Assembly (NCBI GenBank): GCA_030562195.1 | Contig: CM060199.1 | Span: 38,274,338 to 38,338,337 of the forward strand | DNA length: 64,000 nt | DNA from: Nipponacmea schrenckii | Taxonomy: Eukaryota; Mollusca; Gastropoda; Lottiidae | Direction: 5' to 3' | Shown here: piece after piece, positions 43,715 through 56,600 of the stretch | Layout of the letters: each line of letters starts with the position of its first letter | Position numbering within the stretch: position 1 is the stretch's first letter | Program-made: the position numbers and the translations under genes | Notes under the pieces: model-generated | The model's input: the letters and a program-made list of their open reading frames with translations, nothing else | Database searches by the model: none | Told to the model about the DNA's origin: nothing

Positions 43715-46700
43715 ATGGAGAACAATATTGTTAGAGAGTTTCAAAATTTACGAGTTTTTTCCAATGGTAATATAATTATTATGGATCAGCTTGTAAAAGA
43801 CTTATCAAGTGCATTAGATGAATCATCACGAGCACATAGGCAGCTGTCGGAAAATGTCTCACCAAATATTTATACTTGTCGACCACATAAAAAACGCAGG
43901 GGAAAGAAAAGACGGTCCGATTTACATCTGTTGAAAGATTGTGGTACTATTAGTGAAGCTTCTGAAAGCAGTATTGATGACTCTATTAGGAACTATATGG
44001 ATATCTTAGCCCAGACCAGTGATTCCGATGATATTTCAAAACACATGCATAGACTTGGTGTACCAATATCAGATGCAGTCCCCCCAGTGGAATCAGATTC
44101 TGTAACAGAAAATTTCTCCCCTACACGACCCCAAAGACGTCGTAGAAAATACAAGCGTATGGCTATAGATTCGACATTTGATGATAATGAGATTGAAGAA
44201 ATGAAACCTGACCATGATACAACTCTTCAAGATATAAGTCAAGGAGGTGGAGACTGTCAACAACATGACGGGGAACAATTTATTCTCGGAAAGCGTAAAC
44301 GGAATACCAAATGTCGCCATGATTCTTTTTCTCAACCGTCTACTAGCCAAGATTGTCCAGAATTAATGGAGCAGGAACAGTATTCTCAGTAAGTTTTAAA
44401 TTTGTATTTTCTATAACATTGTTTGAGGTGTTATCAGATATACTCTCCCATACAAACACTTGTCTACTATTTAAAAGTGTTGGTTTGGGAATTTTCATTT
44501 TTGTCTCAATTAATGGATTGAGTCAACCATAATAAATAAGCTTACCGGTACTCAATTCTCAAAGCCTGGTGAAAGTTTTCTGGTAATGAATATATTGTAG
44601 ATGTTGAGGTGTTTTAAGCAAATTGCTTCAACATTTTTCAATGTAAGGATTTATATAAATGAAGTGCATACAATGATTTGATTACAATCAACATTTATTT
44701 TACGATTGGCGAGAGCATGTACCTACATTGACCAAATCATGGCTCAGATGTTAGCAAGGGCATTGAAATTATCTTTGTCTGCCATCACTACACCTACCTC
44801 AAAGTGTATTTTAGTTGATTTGATAGATATTGGGTACCGTAAATTAAGTTGGTACTTGCCCAGCAAGTAAGTTGACGCAATTTGCTTTAATCAATAAAAA
44901 CACCTCATGTGTATAGGATGGAGTTAAAATCAAAACTTTCAATAAGTAATAAGAGGAAAAAAGTGTGATCGTAAACTACTGAAGTGTTTTTTGATGATTC
45001 GGCTGAAACGTTAGACTTCATGACAATAGTATATGTAAATGTAATTTGTATAAAGTCAATTCCAATAATCTCAAATTAAGTATTTTGTTTTTTTACAGAG
45101 AGAGTACCGGTAGTTCTCTAAGTTCAAGTGAGACAGAAAGTGATGGTGGTATAGTCACTAATGATGAGGCTAGAGAAGGTAAGTTAAAACAGGTTAAAGT
45201 TGAATTTCTGAAGATAATTCAAGCTTACATAGATAAAGCAGTCTAAGGCACTCAATTTCCTGGAACTATTTCTTTATCTCTCTACAAAAAGAACTTATCT
45301 TTATTTAGTGAACCAAATAAAACAATAGTACTGTAATGATTAAGTCACTATGTTATAAAAGTTATATTTATGGACTTATACAGCCTTGTTTGATCAGTAG
45401 GATATTCATCACATCTTGAATATAGGTTTAAACATGTTCTTATTAACCCTTATTAGTTTAAGCCCACTGCATTTCGTTATGTGGAAGTGGAAATGAGAAC
45501 GAACGGTCCATAACAAGTGATTTGATTGGCTGAGATTTCCTACAAAGATTCTAGTACTAATTTTGATTGAACAATATTTAGCTATGAATACTTAATTTCC
45601 CATGACGAATAGAGTTTTTACACAATGAATGTCCCTCACTTCTATTTCAATGGTCTTAAGAAGGTATGAGGTGTAGTTTAGACATGATGCAGTAGGATAT
45701 ATAACACTATATCAACCATGATTTGTTTTCCAGCCGATGATGAGCAGAGTGATTTCTTCCATGAACCAGGACCAGTTTGTGGAGTACCGACAATTATACC
45801 CTGGTGGGAAAATAAACATGATGATCATAAACTTCCTGCGGGGGTCTCATTTCAACGTCTCATCACTAAAACACTAGAAAATATACCAAGATCTCAAATT
45901 AATATACGCAGTCGAGTCAGTCGACTTTTACTTACTGTGAGTTTTATTCTTTCTTATCATATTGAACTTTGTACTGCTCTTATGAAAGTTTCCTTCATTT
46001 CACACTGCATAATGTTGGCTGGAAAAAGTAAAATATAAAAATTGTTTTCATTTCATTCAAACTTTAATGGCACTTATAATTATTCTATTACTTCTCTTGT
46101 GAAAGTTTCCTTCATTGGAAACTGCATATATGTCCTGTTTTTATCAACTCAATTAGACTTGAGGAGAAGTAAAATGTGAAAATTGTCTTCATTTCATTCA
46201 AACTTCAGTTACATGCATCTCCATCTTGAGATTCTGTCAGATAACCTAGAATATAGAGTCTAGATTGGTTCCCAAATTACTACTGGAAATATAAGTTGGA
46301 ATATTTTCATACTCTCAGAAATTGTATATGTTTTACTGTGAAAGATAAAATAATTATTTTAATTTTTATTTCTAGAATGGAAGAGAAATCCGTGTAGGAA
46401 GAAGAAAATTGAAAGAAAAGGTATTTGCAAACTAATATTTTAGATCTGCTTAAAGGCCAACTTTCACACTGTCAGTGATGCAGGTTGGGGTGGGGGAGGG
46501 GGGTTGGGAGCTGACATGGAAAAGCCATCAAGATAGAAATCCCAAAAAGAGCAGGCTTATGCTGCTGTCCTGGTGAAATAACCCCCCTATTCCACCATGT
46601 ATGTCGTTGCTGTCTTTTTTGTTAATACAGACATTATTATATTGCAGATACCTGGGTATTCCATGACTTCATACATCCAGGATCGTGAGAAATGGATGCT

Positions 46701-49700
46701 ATCTGGTCCCTATCCACAACTTACTAATGGTGCTAATCAATCTTACGATATCAAGAGACAGAGGTTAACTCCACCCCCTAGTCCCGAATATAAAGATATT
46801 GGTAAGTATTAAAATTATAGTCCCGAACATAAAGTTGGTTCGATAGTACAGTTGGTTATGCATTGATGTCATTTGCTTGGTTACGTCAAACAAATGGTTG
46901 CTGTGGTTCTGATCTTGCTTGTAAGTTAAAGTCTGATAGCCTTGAATAAGTCATATTCACTCAAAATTTCAGTCCACCCAGCTGAAAATTTGTACGGATG
47001 ATCTGGGAAAAATCAATGTCAAAAGATTGTCCAAGGACAAGCTGGTAGAAAGGATATTGAAATGCTATCTTGTAGTTATTTCATCACTGAATTAGAATTA
47101 CTGAATCATACTTATGTAATCATAGTGATAAAGACACATGCCCCATCTGAAACTCGCGTGTTGTTCTTATATCATAGAGTCCATATAATTACAATTCCAG
47201 ACTAAAAATTGTGAAAGGCGATGATATTTCCCAGTATAGAAAAGTAAGGTTTAAAATTCCTCCTAATAATTATCGCGCTACTATAATACTAGTGACTAGG
47301 TTACTTACACGGGTTCTTGTATGTTTGTCACCTGAACTCTCCATAATATATATATATATTGTTTGTATTTTCCAGCCTCCTCCAGTAAGAGTTCTAGTAT
47401 AAGAATAAAAAGTCGAGAAGTCACTCCAGTATTGTTCTCATCCTGTCGGAAGTCAGATGAGATGGAGAGCACCAGTATATCAGACCATTGATTATCAGCT
47501 TTCACTAGAGCAAGTCCAGGGGTGGGTGGGAGAGAGGCTTCACCTCTAATTTTTTGAGGGAGGGGGGGGGGGTGAAGATAACATTCTAGGGTTCTCATTT
47601 CTTATCTCTTTTAACATCCAATGAAATTGAGAGCACCAGTATTTCAGATCATTCATTTATTGATTAAAATATGTCTCAGATTCAATAGGGCAAGGGTGGG
47701 GACAGACCACACCTCTTAATCTTAGTTTGGGGTAAGGATCATTGATTATTAAAAAATAGCAATGTTGTGGGGTAAGAGAAAAGGCAGAGGCTATATGGGC
47801 TGTAGTGGAGGGGTTAAGCCTGTAGAATTCCACTGTTAATGAAATTTTTGAGACCAGTATGGATTATCTTTTAAATTTGTTTTTTTCTCAGTGTAAGAAA
47901 CCTGCAATTGATCTGGTTGATTTAAAGATTTAGAAAACACATTGTTTTGTTTCACCTGTTAATATTATTATGTTGATGACCGTAGTCTGTATATTTTACC
48001 AATTGAAAAAGATTAATTTTTAACTATCCATTAAGTTTTAGTTTTTCCATATCATTTCTTGTATTGCCCTAATAGGCTGAAGGTTAGACAAGACCATGCT
48101 CTTGTTTATTGATCTTTATTCTGTCCCATATAATATGAAGAATTAATTATTATACCCTATTGATAATTTGTATACATTGTTATTATGAAGGGTTTGTATT
48201 TGTAATATATTATGTGAATGTGGTGAATATTGAATGCCTGCATAAGGGCCCTTATTATGTTTGCTTACCTAGCTTAGAAAAGCTCATTGCCTTGCCTTTA
48301 GGACTGATGGAGCTCAGTTTCTGCTTACCTTTTTTCATCCTTTGCCAGCTGTTAGAGCTTAATTTCTGTTACTCTGTAGATTTTCTGTTTTCACAGCTGA
48401 AAGAACTCATTTTCAGTTGTAGACTTCCTGTTTTAACAGCTGATCAAGCTTTTTTCAGTTACTCTGTAGATTTTCTGTTTGTCAGCTGATCAAGCTTTAT
48501 TTCTGTTACTCTGTAGATTTTTCTGTTGTAACAGCTGATCAAGCTTATTTTCAGCTGTAGATTTTCTGTTTAACAGCTGATCAAGCTTATTTTCAGCTGT
48601 TAACTTTCTGTTTTAACAGCTGATCAAGCTTATTTTCAGCTGTAGACTTACTGTTTTGTCAGCTGATCAAGCTTATTTTCAGCTGTAGACTTTCTGTTTT
48701 GACAGCTGATCAAGCTTATTTTCAGCTGTAGACTTTCTGTTTTGACAGCTGATCAAGCTTATTTTCAGCTGTAGACTTTCTGTTTTAACAGCTGATGAAG
48801 CTTATTTTCAGCTGTAGACTTTGTATTTCTGTTTTGGCAGCTGATCAAGCTTATTTTCAGCTGTAGTTTTTGTTTTGACAGCTGATCAAGCTTATTTTCA
48901 GCTGCAGACTTTCTGTTGTAGAGTATATATATTAACTGATAAAGCTTGCTTGCAACAAGAAGTTAATTTGTTTATTAATGTGGACATGTCCCACTATTCA
49001 GTTTAAAGTCAAGACTTTTAATAATCTAAATGTTCATGTTGATTTCTATATGTGCCATTTTTTCTTATGTTTTTTTTTTCTAAAAGTGTGGATGAAGTTT
49101 GCATCATTCTTCTGTTTATCAGTTTTGATTGCTGGAGCTTTTGTCTAGAAAATATATCTTAAGATGATTTTAGAGTTCCAGTCATCTGATTGGTCAATCA
49201 CTAAGATCAATTTGAAATTTATTTCTTTTATCCAATCAGATTACAGTATTTAAGAAACACATCAATTTGATTGGGTAATAAAGCTGAAATTGAAATCAAT
49301 TTTAGTGAAAGACCAATCAGATGACTGTAAAACTAAAATCATGTTAAGTTTTTGATGATAAGTCCCCAGGTTGAAGTTTATATTTGTCATGTTAAGTTTG
49401 TTTGCTTGTTCAGTTTGAGTTAAAATTTTTAGAGAACCTAATTTTTTAGAAGGTTTGATTTTAGAGTAAATTTTAATTATAAATAACAGTTTTAATTGAA
49501 ATTTTTAATCTGTTTCTATGATACAAGAATTTTTAGCATGTTGAAATATTTTGTCAAGAAATGACCTCTCTATTATGTAGAATAATATATAATCTTGAAC
49601 ACAAGATACATGACAATTTTGACAGATCATAAATGGCAGGAGAAATAAAAAATCAGTATTTGTAATCAGATTAAAATAATGTTGGTTACAATATCGAAAA

Positions 49701-49969
49701 ATTAATTTTAAATGCATTTTCATTATGTCATTTCTACTCTCTTGTGATCTATTATAAGATGGTTTTAGCATGAAACCAGTAGATCACCATTTTGAGTTTT
49801 ATTAACCATGAAGTATTGTCTCCCCTTTATTTAACTTAATCATGTCATTATTTCTTTATGTAATAATAAATCTATCATTATTTTTATTGTTTGTTTCTTC
49901 ATTTATTTACCAATGGGATCATCAGTTTCAAAACAGAAACACAAACGGTCCACTTTATCTGGAGGTAGT
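43715..49969 (+). CDS. GPATCH2: GPATCH2 (N-terminal and central exons; G-patch exon not seen)
   Basis: Nuclear protein; vertebrate GPATCH2 binds and stimulates the DHX15 helicase through a C-terminal G-patch. Exons: 43715-44388 (MDQLVKDLSSALDESS, matching human MEELVHDLVSALEESS; then RRRKYKRMAID), 45099-45178 (SSLSSSETESDGGIVTNDEA), 45734-45936 (ADDEQSDFFHE and IPWWEN, matching DDEQSDWF and VPWWE), 46376-46420, 46648-46801, 47376 onward (phase-compatible, SREVTPVLFSSC, open to a stop at 47489). Exon 49926-49969 (SKQKHKRSTLSGGS, perfect GTAAGT donor) is a further candidate that needs a phase-1 donor in the 47.4 kb exon. No sequence like the G-patch core appears before the convergent BRF1 gene. 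ATG 43715 is chosen because upstream in-frame codons include no ATG. The protein is basic and serine/acid-rich, as in the family. Confidence 0.85.
45425..45595 (+). repeat. Dispersed repeat shared with 19.2 kb
   Basis: 'aaacatgttcttattaaccc', 'gtggaaatgagaacgaacgg', 'ataacaagtgatttgattgg' and 'ctgagatttcctacaaagat' repeat the 19190-19370 element with about 75-80% agreement by eye. It is in the GPATCH2 intron before exon 45734. Confidence 0.6.
45975..46210 (+). repeat. ~130 bp imperfect tandem duplication
   Basis: 'gaaagtttccttcatt' and 'ttcatttcattcaaacttt' each occur twice at matching distances, immediately after the donor of GPATCH2 exon 45734-45936. Confidence 0.5.
47440..47700 (+). repeat. 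Imperfect duplication overlapping the end of a GPATCH2 exon
   Basis: 'gagagcaccagtatatcaga' at 47465 and 'gagagcaccagtatttcaga' at 47630 lie in similar contexts ('cttatctcttttaacatcca' before, 'agggcaagggtggggacaga' after the second; 'gcaagtccaggggtgggtgg' after the first). The first copy is within the open end of the 47.4 kb exon. Confidence 0.5.
48285..48930 (+). repeat. ~43 bp minisatellite, about 14 copies
   Basis: Unit 'cagctgatcaagcttatttt' plus 'cagctgtagactttctgttttga'. It contains the palindromes cagctg and tgatca, and is rich in HindIII (aagctt) sites. It is located in the GPATCH2 intron between 47.5 and 49.9 kb. Confidence 0.9.
49164..49342 (+). mobile_element. MITE with ~35 bp terminal inverted repeats
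   Basis: Left end 'atgattttagagttccagtc' 'atctgattggtca' is mirrored by 'accaatcagatgactgtaaa' 'actaaaatcat' at the right. About 180 bp, non-coding. A shorter relative lies at 50590-50670. Confidence 0.65.
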
Positions 49970-50589
49970 GTAAGTAGTGTTAGACAGAATAATTTAGGCT
50001 TGTTTAGTTTCGAATTCAAATTATTCTACCCAATGATAAAGTGGACTGCTCAGGATTTTGATTTGGTGTGAAAATATCTTCCCTTAGCTATAAGTATTGT
50101 TCTGACAACAGAATCTTTATTAAACCACAAACACTGTTTACAATCTGTTACCTAGTAGTGTCTTGATAACATCAAATTAATAGTTCAGTAGTTTCTTTCA
50201 TTCTGTCTGTGGAAATTAGCAATAGTATACCTGGATAGGATACTGCTATAGTGTCCATGACATCTATATGTAAATCCCTAACCCCCTTTGATTCAATTCA
50301 GAACTGTTTTGTTATGTCAGCATTCCATTTTACCGAGTCCACAAGCTGATTAAACTGACAACTATTATAAAAATAACATTACCATAGAAATAAGAATCTT
50401 ATCTTGTCTTCAATAAACTATTTTTATTTTTCAATAATAAACAATCTATCAGAGATATTGATACATATTTTGGGACCTTATGATGATTAATATTTTTAGG
50501 TCGTGGATGCGTTTGGTTTGCATACTATTTCAGTTATCAACTATACTACTATTGAACACCAAATAAGATTGGGACTGTTTTCACCAAAC

Positions 50590-50670
50590 TTAGTTTTTCA
50601 GTCATTTGATTAGTCAATAAGATTTAGACTCAGCCAATTAAATGACTGTATTTTTTAATATCTTATCATG
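50590..50670 (+). repeat. Short relative of the 49.2 kb MITE
   Basis: 'ttagtttttcagtcatttga' at the left and 'ccaattaaatgactgtattt' at the right form matching inverted ends around a ~25 bp centre. Confidence 0.5.
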
Positions 50671-50789
50671 TTAAAATCGTGTTAAACAGACCTGGCTTAT
50701 TTGTTCTGACTTCAAAACAACATAAATACATGTGGAATGGTTGTGAATTGTCCCAAGATGTGTCAATAAATCTACATCTGACTATATAT

Positions 50790-51425
50790 CAAAATGCCCT
50801 GAATTTATCTACATTTGTAAACAAAATGTATTTATACAATTGTAAACAAATTGTATTTATCTATAGTTGTAAACAAATTGTATTTACCTACAATTGTAAA
50901 CAAACTGAATTCATCTACAATTGTAAACAAATGAATTTATCTACAATTGTAAACAAAATGAATTTATCTAAAATTGTAAACAAAATCAATAAACATTTGT
51001 AAACAAATTGAATTCATCTACAATTGTAAACAAATCGAATTTATCAACAATTGTAAACAAAACGAATTTATCAACAATTGTAAACAAAATCAATTGATCT
51101 ACAATAGTAAACAAATTAAAATTATCTACAATTGTAAACAAATTGAATTTATCTACTATTGTAAACCAAATGAATTTATCTACTATTGTAAACCAAATGA
51201 ATTTATCTACTATTGTAAACCAAATGAATTTATCTACTATTGTGAACAAATTGAATTGACCTACAATTGTAAACAAAATAAATTATACACAGATGTAAAT
51301 CAATGAATTTCTCCAAAGTTGTCAAAAAATTGAATTTTGTCTACGAATTTATCTACAGTTATCAAAAAATGAATTTATCTACATTCTACAGAACATAATG
51401 AAATTTATTTACAGTTTGAAATTAT
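50790..51425 (+). repeat. ~27-30 bp minisatellite 'aattgtaaacaaattgaatttatctac'
   Basis: About 21 copies. Where the period is exactly 27, both strands keep open frames with a 9-residue period (FTIVDKFIW on minus, a KMNLSTIVN-type on plus), which explains the overlapping open frames 50679-51002, 51094-51306 and 50986-51276. No evidence of a gene. Confidence 0.9.
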
Positions 51426-52261
51426 CTACAAACAAATGATTAGAATATTTACAATAATTATTATACCAAGTTCACTGACTTTCTACATACAAAACAGAAT
51501 TTATATTAATACATACAAAATATACAAAGTGTATAAACTTTATGGTTCTTACATGAAAATATCTCACATGAATTTAGCGCACAACCATTTTCACTACCTC
51601 AACCTCAGTCAAATTTTAAAAGCCTATGATATTATGAATAAGTCTTTAATGTGACTTGAAGGCTTAGTTAAGAAATCTGATAGACTTTTGAAAAGTCGAG
51701 AATTAGATTCGAAATGGTTGTGTTATTTTTAATGTAAGAACTATACATAGTTTTGTATGTATTTAACACTGAGATTCATATCTAGCTATTTACAATCATG
51801 TATTATAATATAGTTTTATTTATATATTCTTTATGGATTTAATCATAACAGATTGTGGATCTAACTGAGTGCAACAAGAAACTTTCTCATCTATCAATTT
51901 TTGGATGATACCAATGAACATAATTATATAGCTGTCATACTTTTCCTGCAATTTTAATTCGTTTTTTTTCTTTTCAGAGTTTTCAAGATTTTTTATGTAT
52001 ATTTTGGGAACATTTTAGCAACTATTTGTAATATTTAAAGACATTTTTAATAGCTACCATAGACATCTTACTGAAAATAAGAACAGTACAAATAAATACT
52101 ATCAGTTTTCCAATACACCTCTTCCAATACAAACTCTTTAGAATCGCTTTAAGGCACTGTTTAAAAGTAAGTTTATATATTTATATATCAACAGTCTTCA
52201 ATTCATTATTAATGGAAATTCTAAGTTTTAAATGTGACTTGAAGGTTTTGTTGAAATATAT

Positions 52262-52361
52262 AGAGGATATCCTATGGCTACGAGTGGATATGGTTTTTAT
52301 GCCATGAGTGCTTGTGATATTTTTAAAACCATATCCACGAGTTAGCCATTGGATATCCTAT
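52262..52361. repeat. Palindromic foldback repeat
   Basis: 'aggatatcctatggctacga' 'gtggatatggttttt' is mirrored by 'aaaaccatatccacgagtta' 'gccattggatatcct' around a ~27 bp centre. Confidence 0.75.
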
Positions 52362-52389
52362 TTATCCTATACCTAATATGAAAAATATA

Positions 52390-52805
52390 CATTTCAACTT
52401 TACTGATAAATAAAGCAAAAGCGTTGAACGATGACAGCCTTTGGCCCCGCCCATCGAATACCAAAATAGTTATTCAATGGCCTGTTTTCAACGGGAAACA
52501 AGAATATAATTTTTATCCAACTGAAAAATTTTGATTTTTTTTTTTATCTAGTATGCATCACAGACATAGTACATAAGAAAAAAACTCATCTAAAACAAAT
52601 GGTTCTAATGGAAAAAAGCAAATGCGTTCAACGATGACAGCCTTTGGCCCCGCCCATCGAATACCAATATGTTTATTCAATGGGTTGTATTCAATGGTCT
52701 ACAAGAATATCACTTTTATCCAACTTAAAATTTGAATTTTTTTTTTGGATCTAGAATGCATCAGAGACATAATACATGAGAAAAAAACTCATCTAAAACA
52801 AATTT
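52390..52805 (+). repeat. ~205 bp tandem duplication
   Basis: 'cgatgacagcctttggcccc' 'gcccatcgaata' and 'gaaaaaaactcatctaaaac' each occur twice about 200 bp apart. The two units are about 90% alike by eye. Confidence 0.85.
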
Positions 52806-53082
52806 GAAATTTTTATTTTTCATGTCAAGTATGGGATAAAATAACTTAATATTCAACTTACTAGGTTGATATGTAAAATGGTTATAGAATATATATATAT
52901 GTGTGTGTGTGAGTAAATATAATGTAAGAAGTATCAACTCTTTGTTGTTATATATGAGTTTACAATTCACGGTATTATTTTACCTTTGATGTCGACGACG
53001 ATTATTTTATATATTAACCTGTAGACAAATCTATTGGAAAAAGGGGTTAATAGTAAAAAAGAAACATAGTTTTCCTTGGATT

Positions 53083-53168
53083 GTAAGTTAGATATAGACC
53101 TCAAACCCCTCGGTTAATATTCCCAAGAAAATTTTCGAATATTAACCTCGTATCGGTCTATATCTTAC
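53083..53168. repeat. Inverted repeat
   Basis: Outer arms 'agatatagacc' / 'ggtctatatct' and inner arms 'cggttaatattc' / 'gaatattaacctcg' form a nested hairpin just downstream of BRF1. Confidence 0.7.
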
Positions 53169-53692
53169 ACAGAACGTACCTAGAACAAGTTCTTCATTAA
53201 TGTCGCTATAATTGTATAAAATATGACCAGAAATAGTAAATGTATTTGCATGATGAGGTATTAAAATATTCAATCAAAAAAATAAAATTAAATTCGTAAT
53301 TAATTTGTTCACATTCTTAAGACTCACGTAGAAAACTCTTTGTCTACAAAACATTGTTGTCAAGAGAAACAAAAGTCATAAGACAAAGCAGCATACAGGT
53401 ATACAATGTTTTTATCAAACATGTTCATTGTGTGCAGCTAAAAAAAACTTCAACACATAAAAGTAGGTCACCTCCACTTGGTTTAAATCTCTTGGTATTG
53501 AAAACATTCACAAATTGAATCACTTCCTTTTTGAATTCTCAAAATGGCTCACATAAAATAAATGAATTATCCGATTTGGCCTTTTAAGCAATGGATTTCA
53601 TTTCTGTTACACAAGCATTACTTCAACTCAAGACATAGACCATCTTTGATACCAGGGCTCAGTGTGATTCTGCCATTACTCTAACCCACAGT

Positions 53693-56600
53693 TCAATCAT
53701 CATCATCATAATCATAGCCTGCTTCCTCTTCATAGTTGACTTCTATAATACAAACAGTTTCAGTTCAATACTCTCCATGTGTACAACAAAAGGATTATAT
53801 TCTTCTTGGACATTTAAGGCGCCATTGCCATTGCATATGTTTCGATTGAAATTAAGATCACAAGGATGTGCCATTGCAGACATCATTGAAATTCAAATCT
53901 CAAAGATAGCCAGAAAGTTCCTGGCACTCTTTACCACCTCAGACTTCCCAGGGCATATAGAACAATAATTATAAGCTTCCTTTAATTTATGCGACCTATA
54001 TCAAAATGGAGGGAAATTTGTATAATTTGAGATATCAACACAATAATTGTGATAAAAATAACACTGTAGAAAAAAAAGAAGATATATATATAGATATACT
54101 ATTTCTGACATTCATTAACTGAACTTTTTACATGCTCATACAGGCAGTGTTGATAGATAGATATACTATTTCTGACATTCATTAACTGAATTTTTTACAT
54201 GCTCATACAGGCAGTGTTGATAGATAGATATACTATTTCTGACATTTATTAACTGAACTTTTCACAAGCTCATACAGGCAGCGAAATTAATATAAAAAGA
54301 CTTATATATAACATTATAAAGTGTATTGTTATTGAGTCAACGTTTCACAAGCTCATACAGGCAGCGAAATCAATATAACAAGACTGTATATATAAATTAT
54401 AATAGGTGTATTGTTATTGAGAAAAGGACACGAAAGCAGGTGAGATTGAGCACTGAAGAAGAATTACAAGTTTACCTGTAGTATGACCCAGTAATTTAGC
54501 AGCAGACATATTGCCATCTTCTTCTTCCTCTTCTTCATAGTAATCATCTTCTTCTTCCTCTTCTATAATAAATTATATCAAATTTTTCCAGTGTCCCAGA
54601 CAAAACAAAAAAACTATTCAATTCAAATCAATTTGAAACTGGTCAATGAACACCCCGCAATGTAAGCTTAGCTATTTTTGATTTGTAAAATAACACACAA
54701 AACACATGAATAAATATATGTTACAGAGATCTATAATAAAAATTTATATAAAATTTATCCACTGCCCAGACACTGAAACTTTTCAATTCAATCAATTCTT
54801 AACTAGTCAATGAACATGCTGCCATGGAATTATATTTGTTTTGTAAAATAACACACACAACACATGAATGTAAATCAAGTACATGTCCCTTTCTCATATA
54901 AAATAAGTCAAAATTCACTGTCCATACAACACTTTCAATTTATTTACTAAAAGGTGTTATGATTTCAGCCTTGTGTAGAAATTTATATACTGAGAAATCT
55001 GGGAATAGAGCTGTATATATACATGTATATGAGGTTAAATAATTGTAGAAAAACAAAACATTCATTCCTAAAAAACAAATGAAAGAGAAGAACAACTATG
55101 ATTATATTGGATAACAAACCATCCTTTCTAACTCTAACTGTGGGTCATTATTAGCCAAACCTCATAATCTTTCAAGACTCATCTGTACCAATTTACAGCT
55201 GAGACAACTCGAATTATGAGTTAAGAAAGAAGAAGAAAAGGTTGTACAAACCTTTATTATGATATTGTACAGGATCTTTCTCTACTACTGTATCTTGTTT
55301 AGGTATAGTTGGTTTAGTAATGGCAGTTATTTTAGCTCTCTTACTAGCTACCTACAATAGAAAAATAACTCAAAGATGTAGATTTAGGAACATACTTTAC
55401 AGGAACGAAGTGCTCTTCATATCTGATGAGCTTATCCTATCTTCAGGGGCAAAGCATGTTCATTCTGACGAGGAGGAAATAAAGATATTAAATAACTGTC
55501 ACTTAGTTAAAGTAGATGAACAGTTTTAACAGTTAACCAAACGATTTTATCAACAGCTTCGTCAATGCTTACCGACTAATTTATTGATTAATAAAGTCTT
55601 CAACATATTCTGAGCCATTTTATATTATATATTGACCCATTTTTCAAATTTCTACGCCCATTCTATAACATCTATTTTAACAGAATTATAAATATTATAA
55701 TTTAAAAATATAAAATATAAACCTTACATCAGTATCTAAACTGGATTCAAAACTAAAATTTGGCCTTTTAAACCTGAAATTTAATTAATAATATCAATTA
55801 CTTTCTGAGCTAAATGTAATTTCTTTCACAGATACTTTCTGTCAATCACAATTAAAATGAATATATAATAAGAAAGTAAATTTATGTTTTATTATAATCA
55901 AATATACTTGAGTGGCCTGTATTCTATCAATCACCATTAAAATGTATATATAATTAGAAGGGCTTGTTAGTAAAGTTATATATCAGGACACAATTAAATG
56001 GAAAACAATTACTTTATTAAATAACTTGCAATGTTTACAAGATGTATATAGATGGGAGTTCCCTCGTCGAAACATTACAAGTTATTTAATAAAGTAATTG
56101 TTATCCATATTAACTGTGTCCAGATATATATTTTCCAATTACTAAATGCTACTCAAGGAAGGTGAAAAAGGTAGGTTTTATTGTAGTCAAATAATACACA
56201 AACTAAACCATTGCATAATAAATATTTGAGTTGCCGGTTACCAACAATGCTCAACTCTTTCAGTTGTGCTCTCAGTTGGATATATAGAAAATCTTGTTGA
56301 AAACTTGGCTTATATCTTATTTTGTGTAACATTTAGATTCTAAGGGTCATAAACCACTGGAATTGTCTAAATAAAGAGATCATGTACCTGTTTATAAGAC
56401 TACTATTAGAGTGAGGTCGTGGTGACATGGTAATTGATGCTGAAGGAGAAGGACATGGACTACTTTTAATATCTTCTGGTTTTACTAAATCATTTAAAAC
56501 ATCGTAATTTATTTTATTGGATAATTTCTTCTCCTGTATTAACATTGATATAGCTTCTTTAGCACTGGAAGCTTCAGAAAGAGGCTTCCTTCGAACTTTC

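Larger units (their letters stand above)
51426..53692. other. Between GPATCH2 and BRF1; no exon seen
   Basis: Searched on the plus strand for a G-patch exon without success. It contains a palindrome at 52262-52361, a 205 bp direct duplication at 52390-52805 and an inverted repeat at 53083-53168; the right part is presumably BRF1 3' UTR. Confidence 0.4.

Noticed and set aside
47211..47598. Open frames on both strands over the 47.4 kb GPATCH2 exon as separate genes
   Set aside because: They read other frames of the exon and its flanks; only the frame joined in phase from 46801 resembles GPATCH2.
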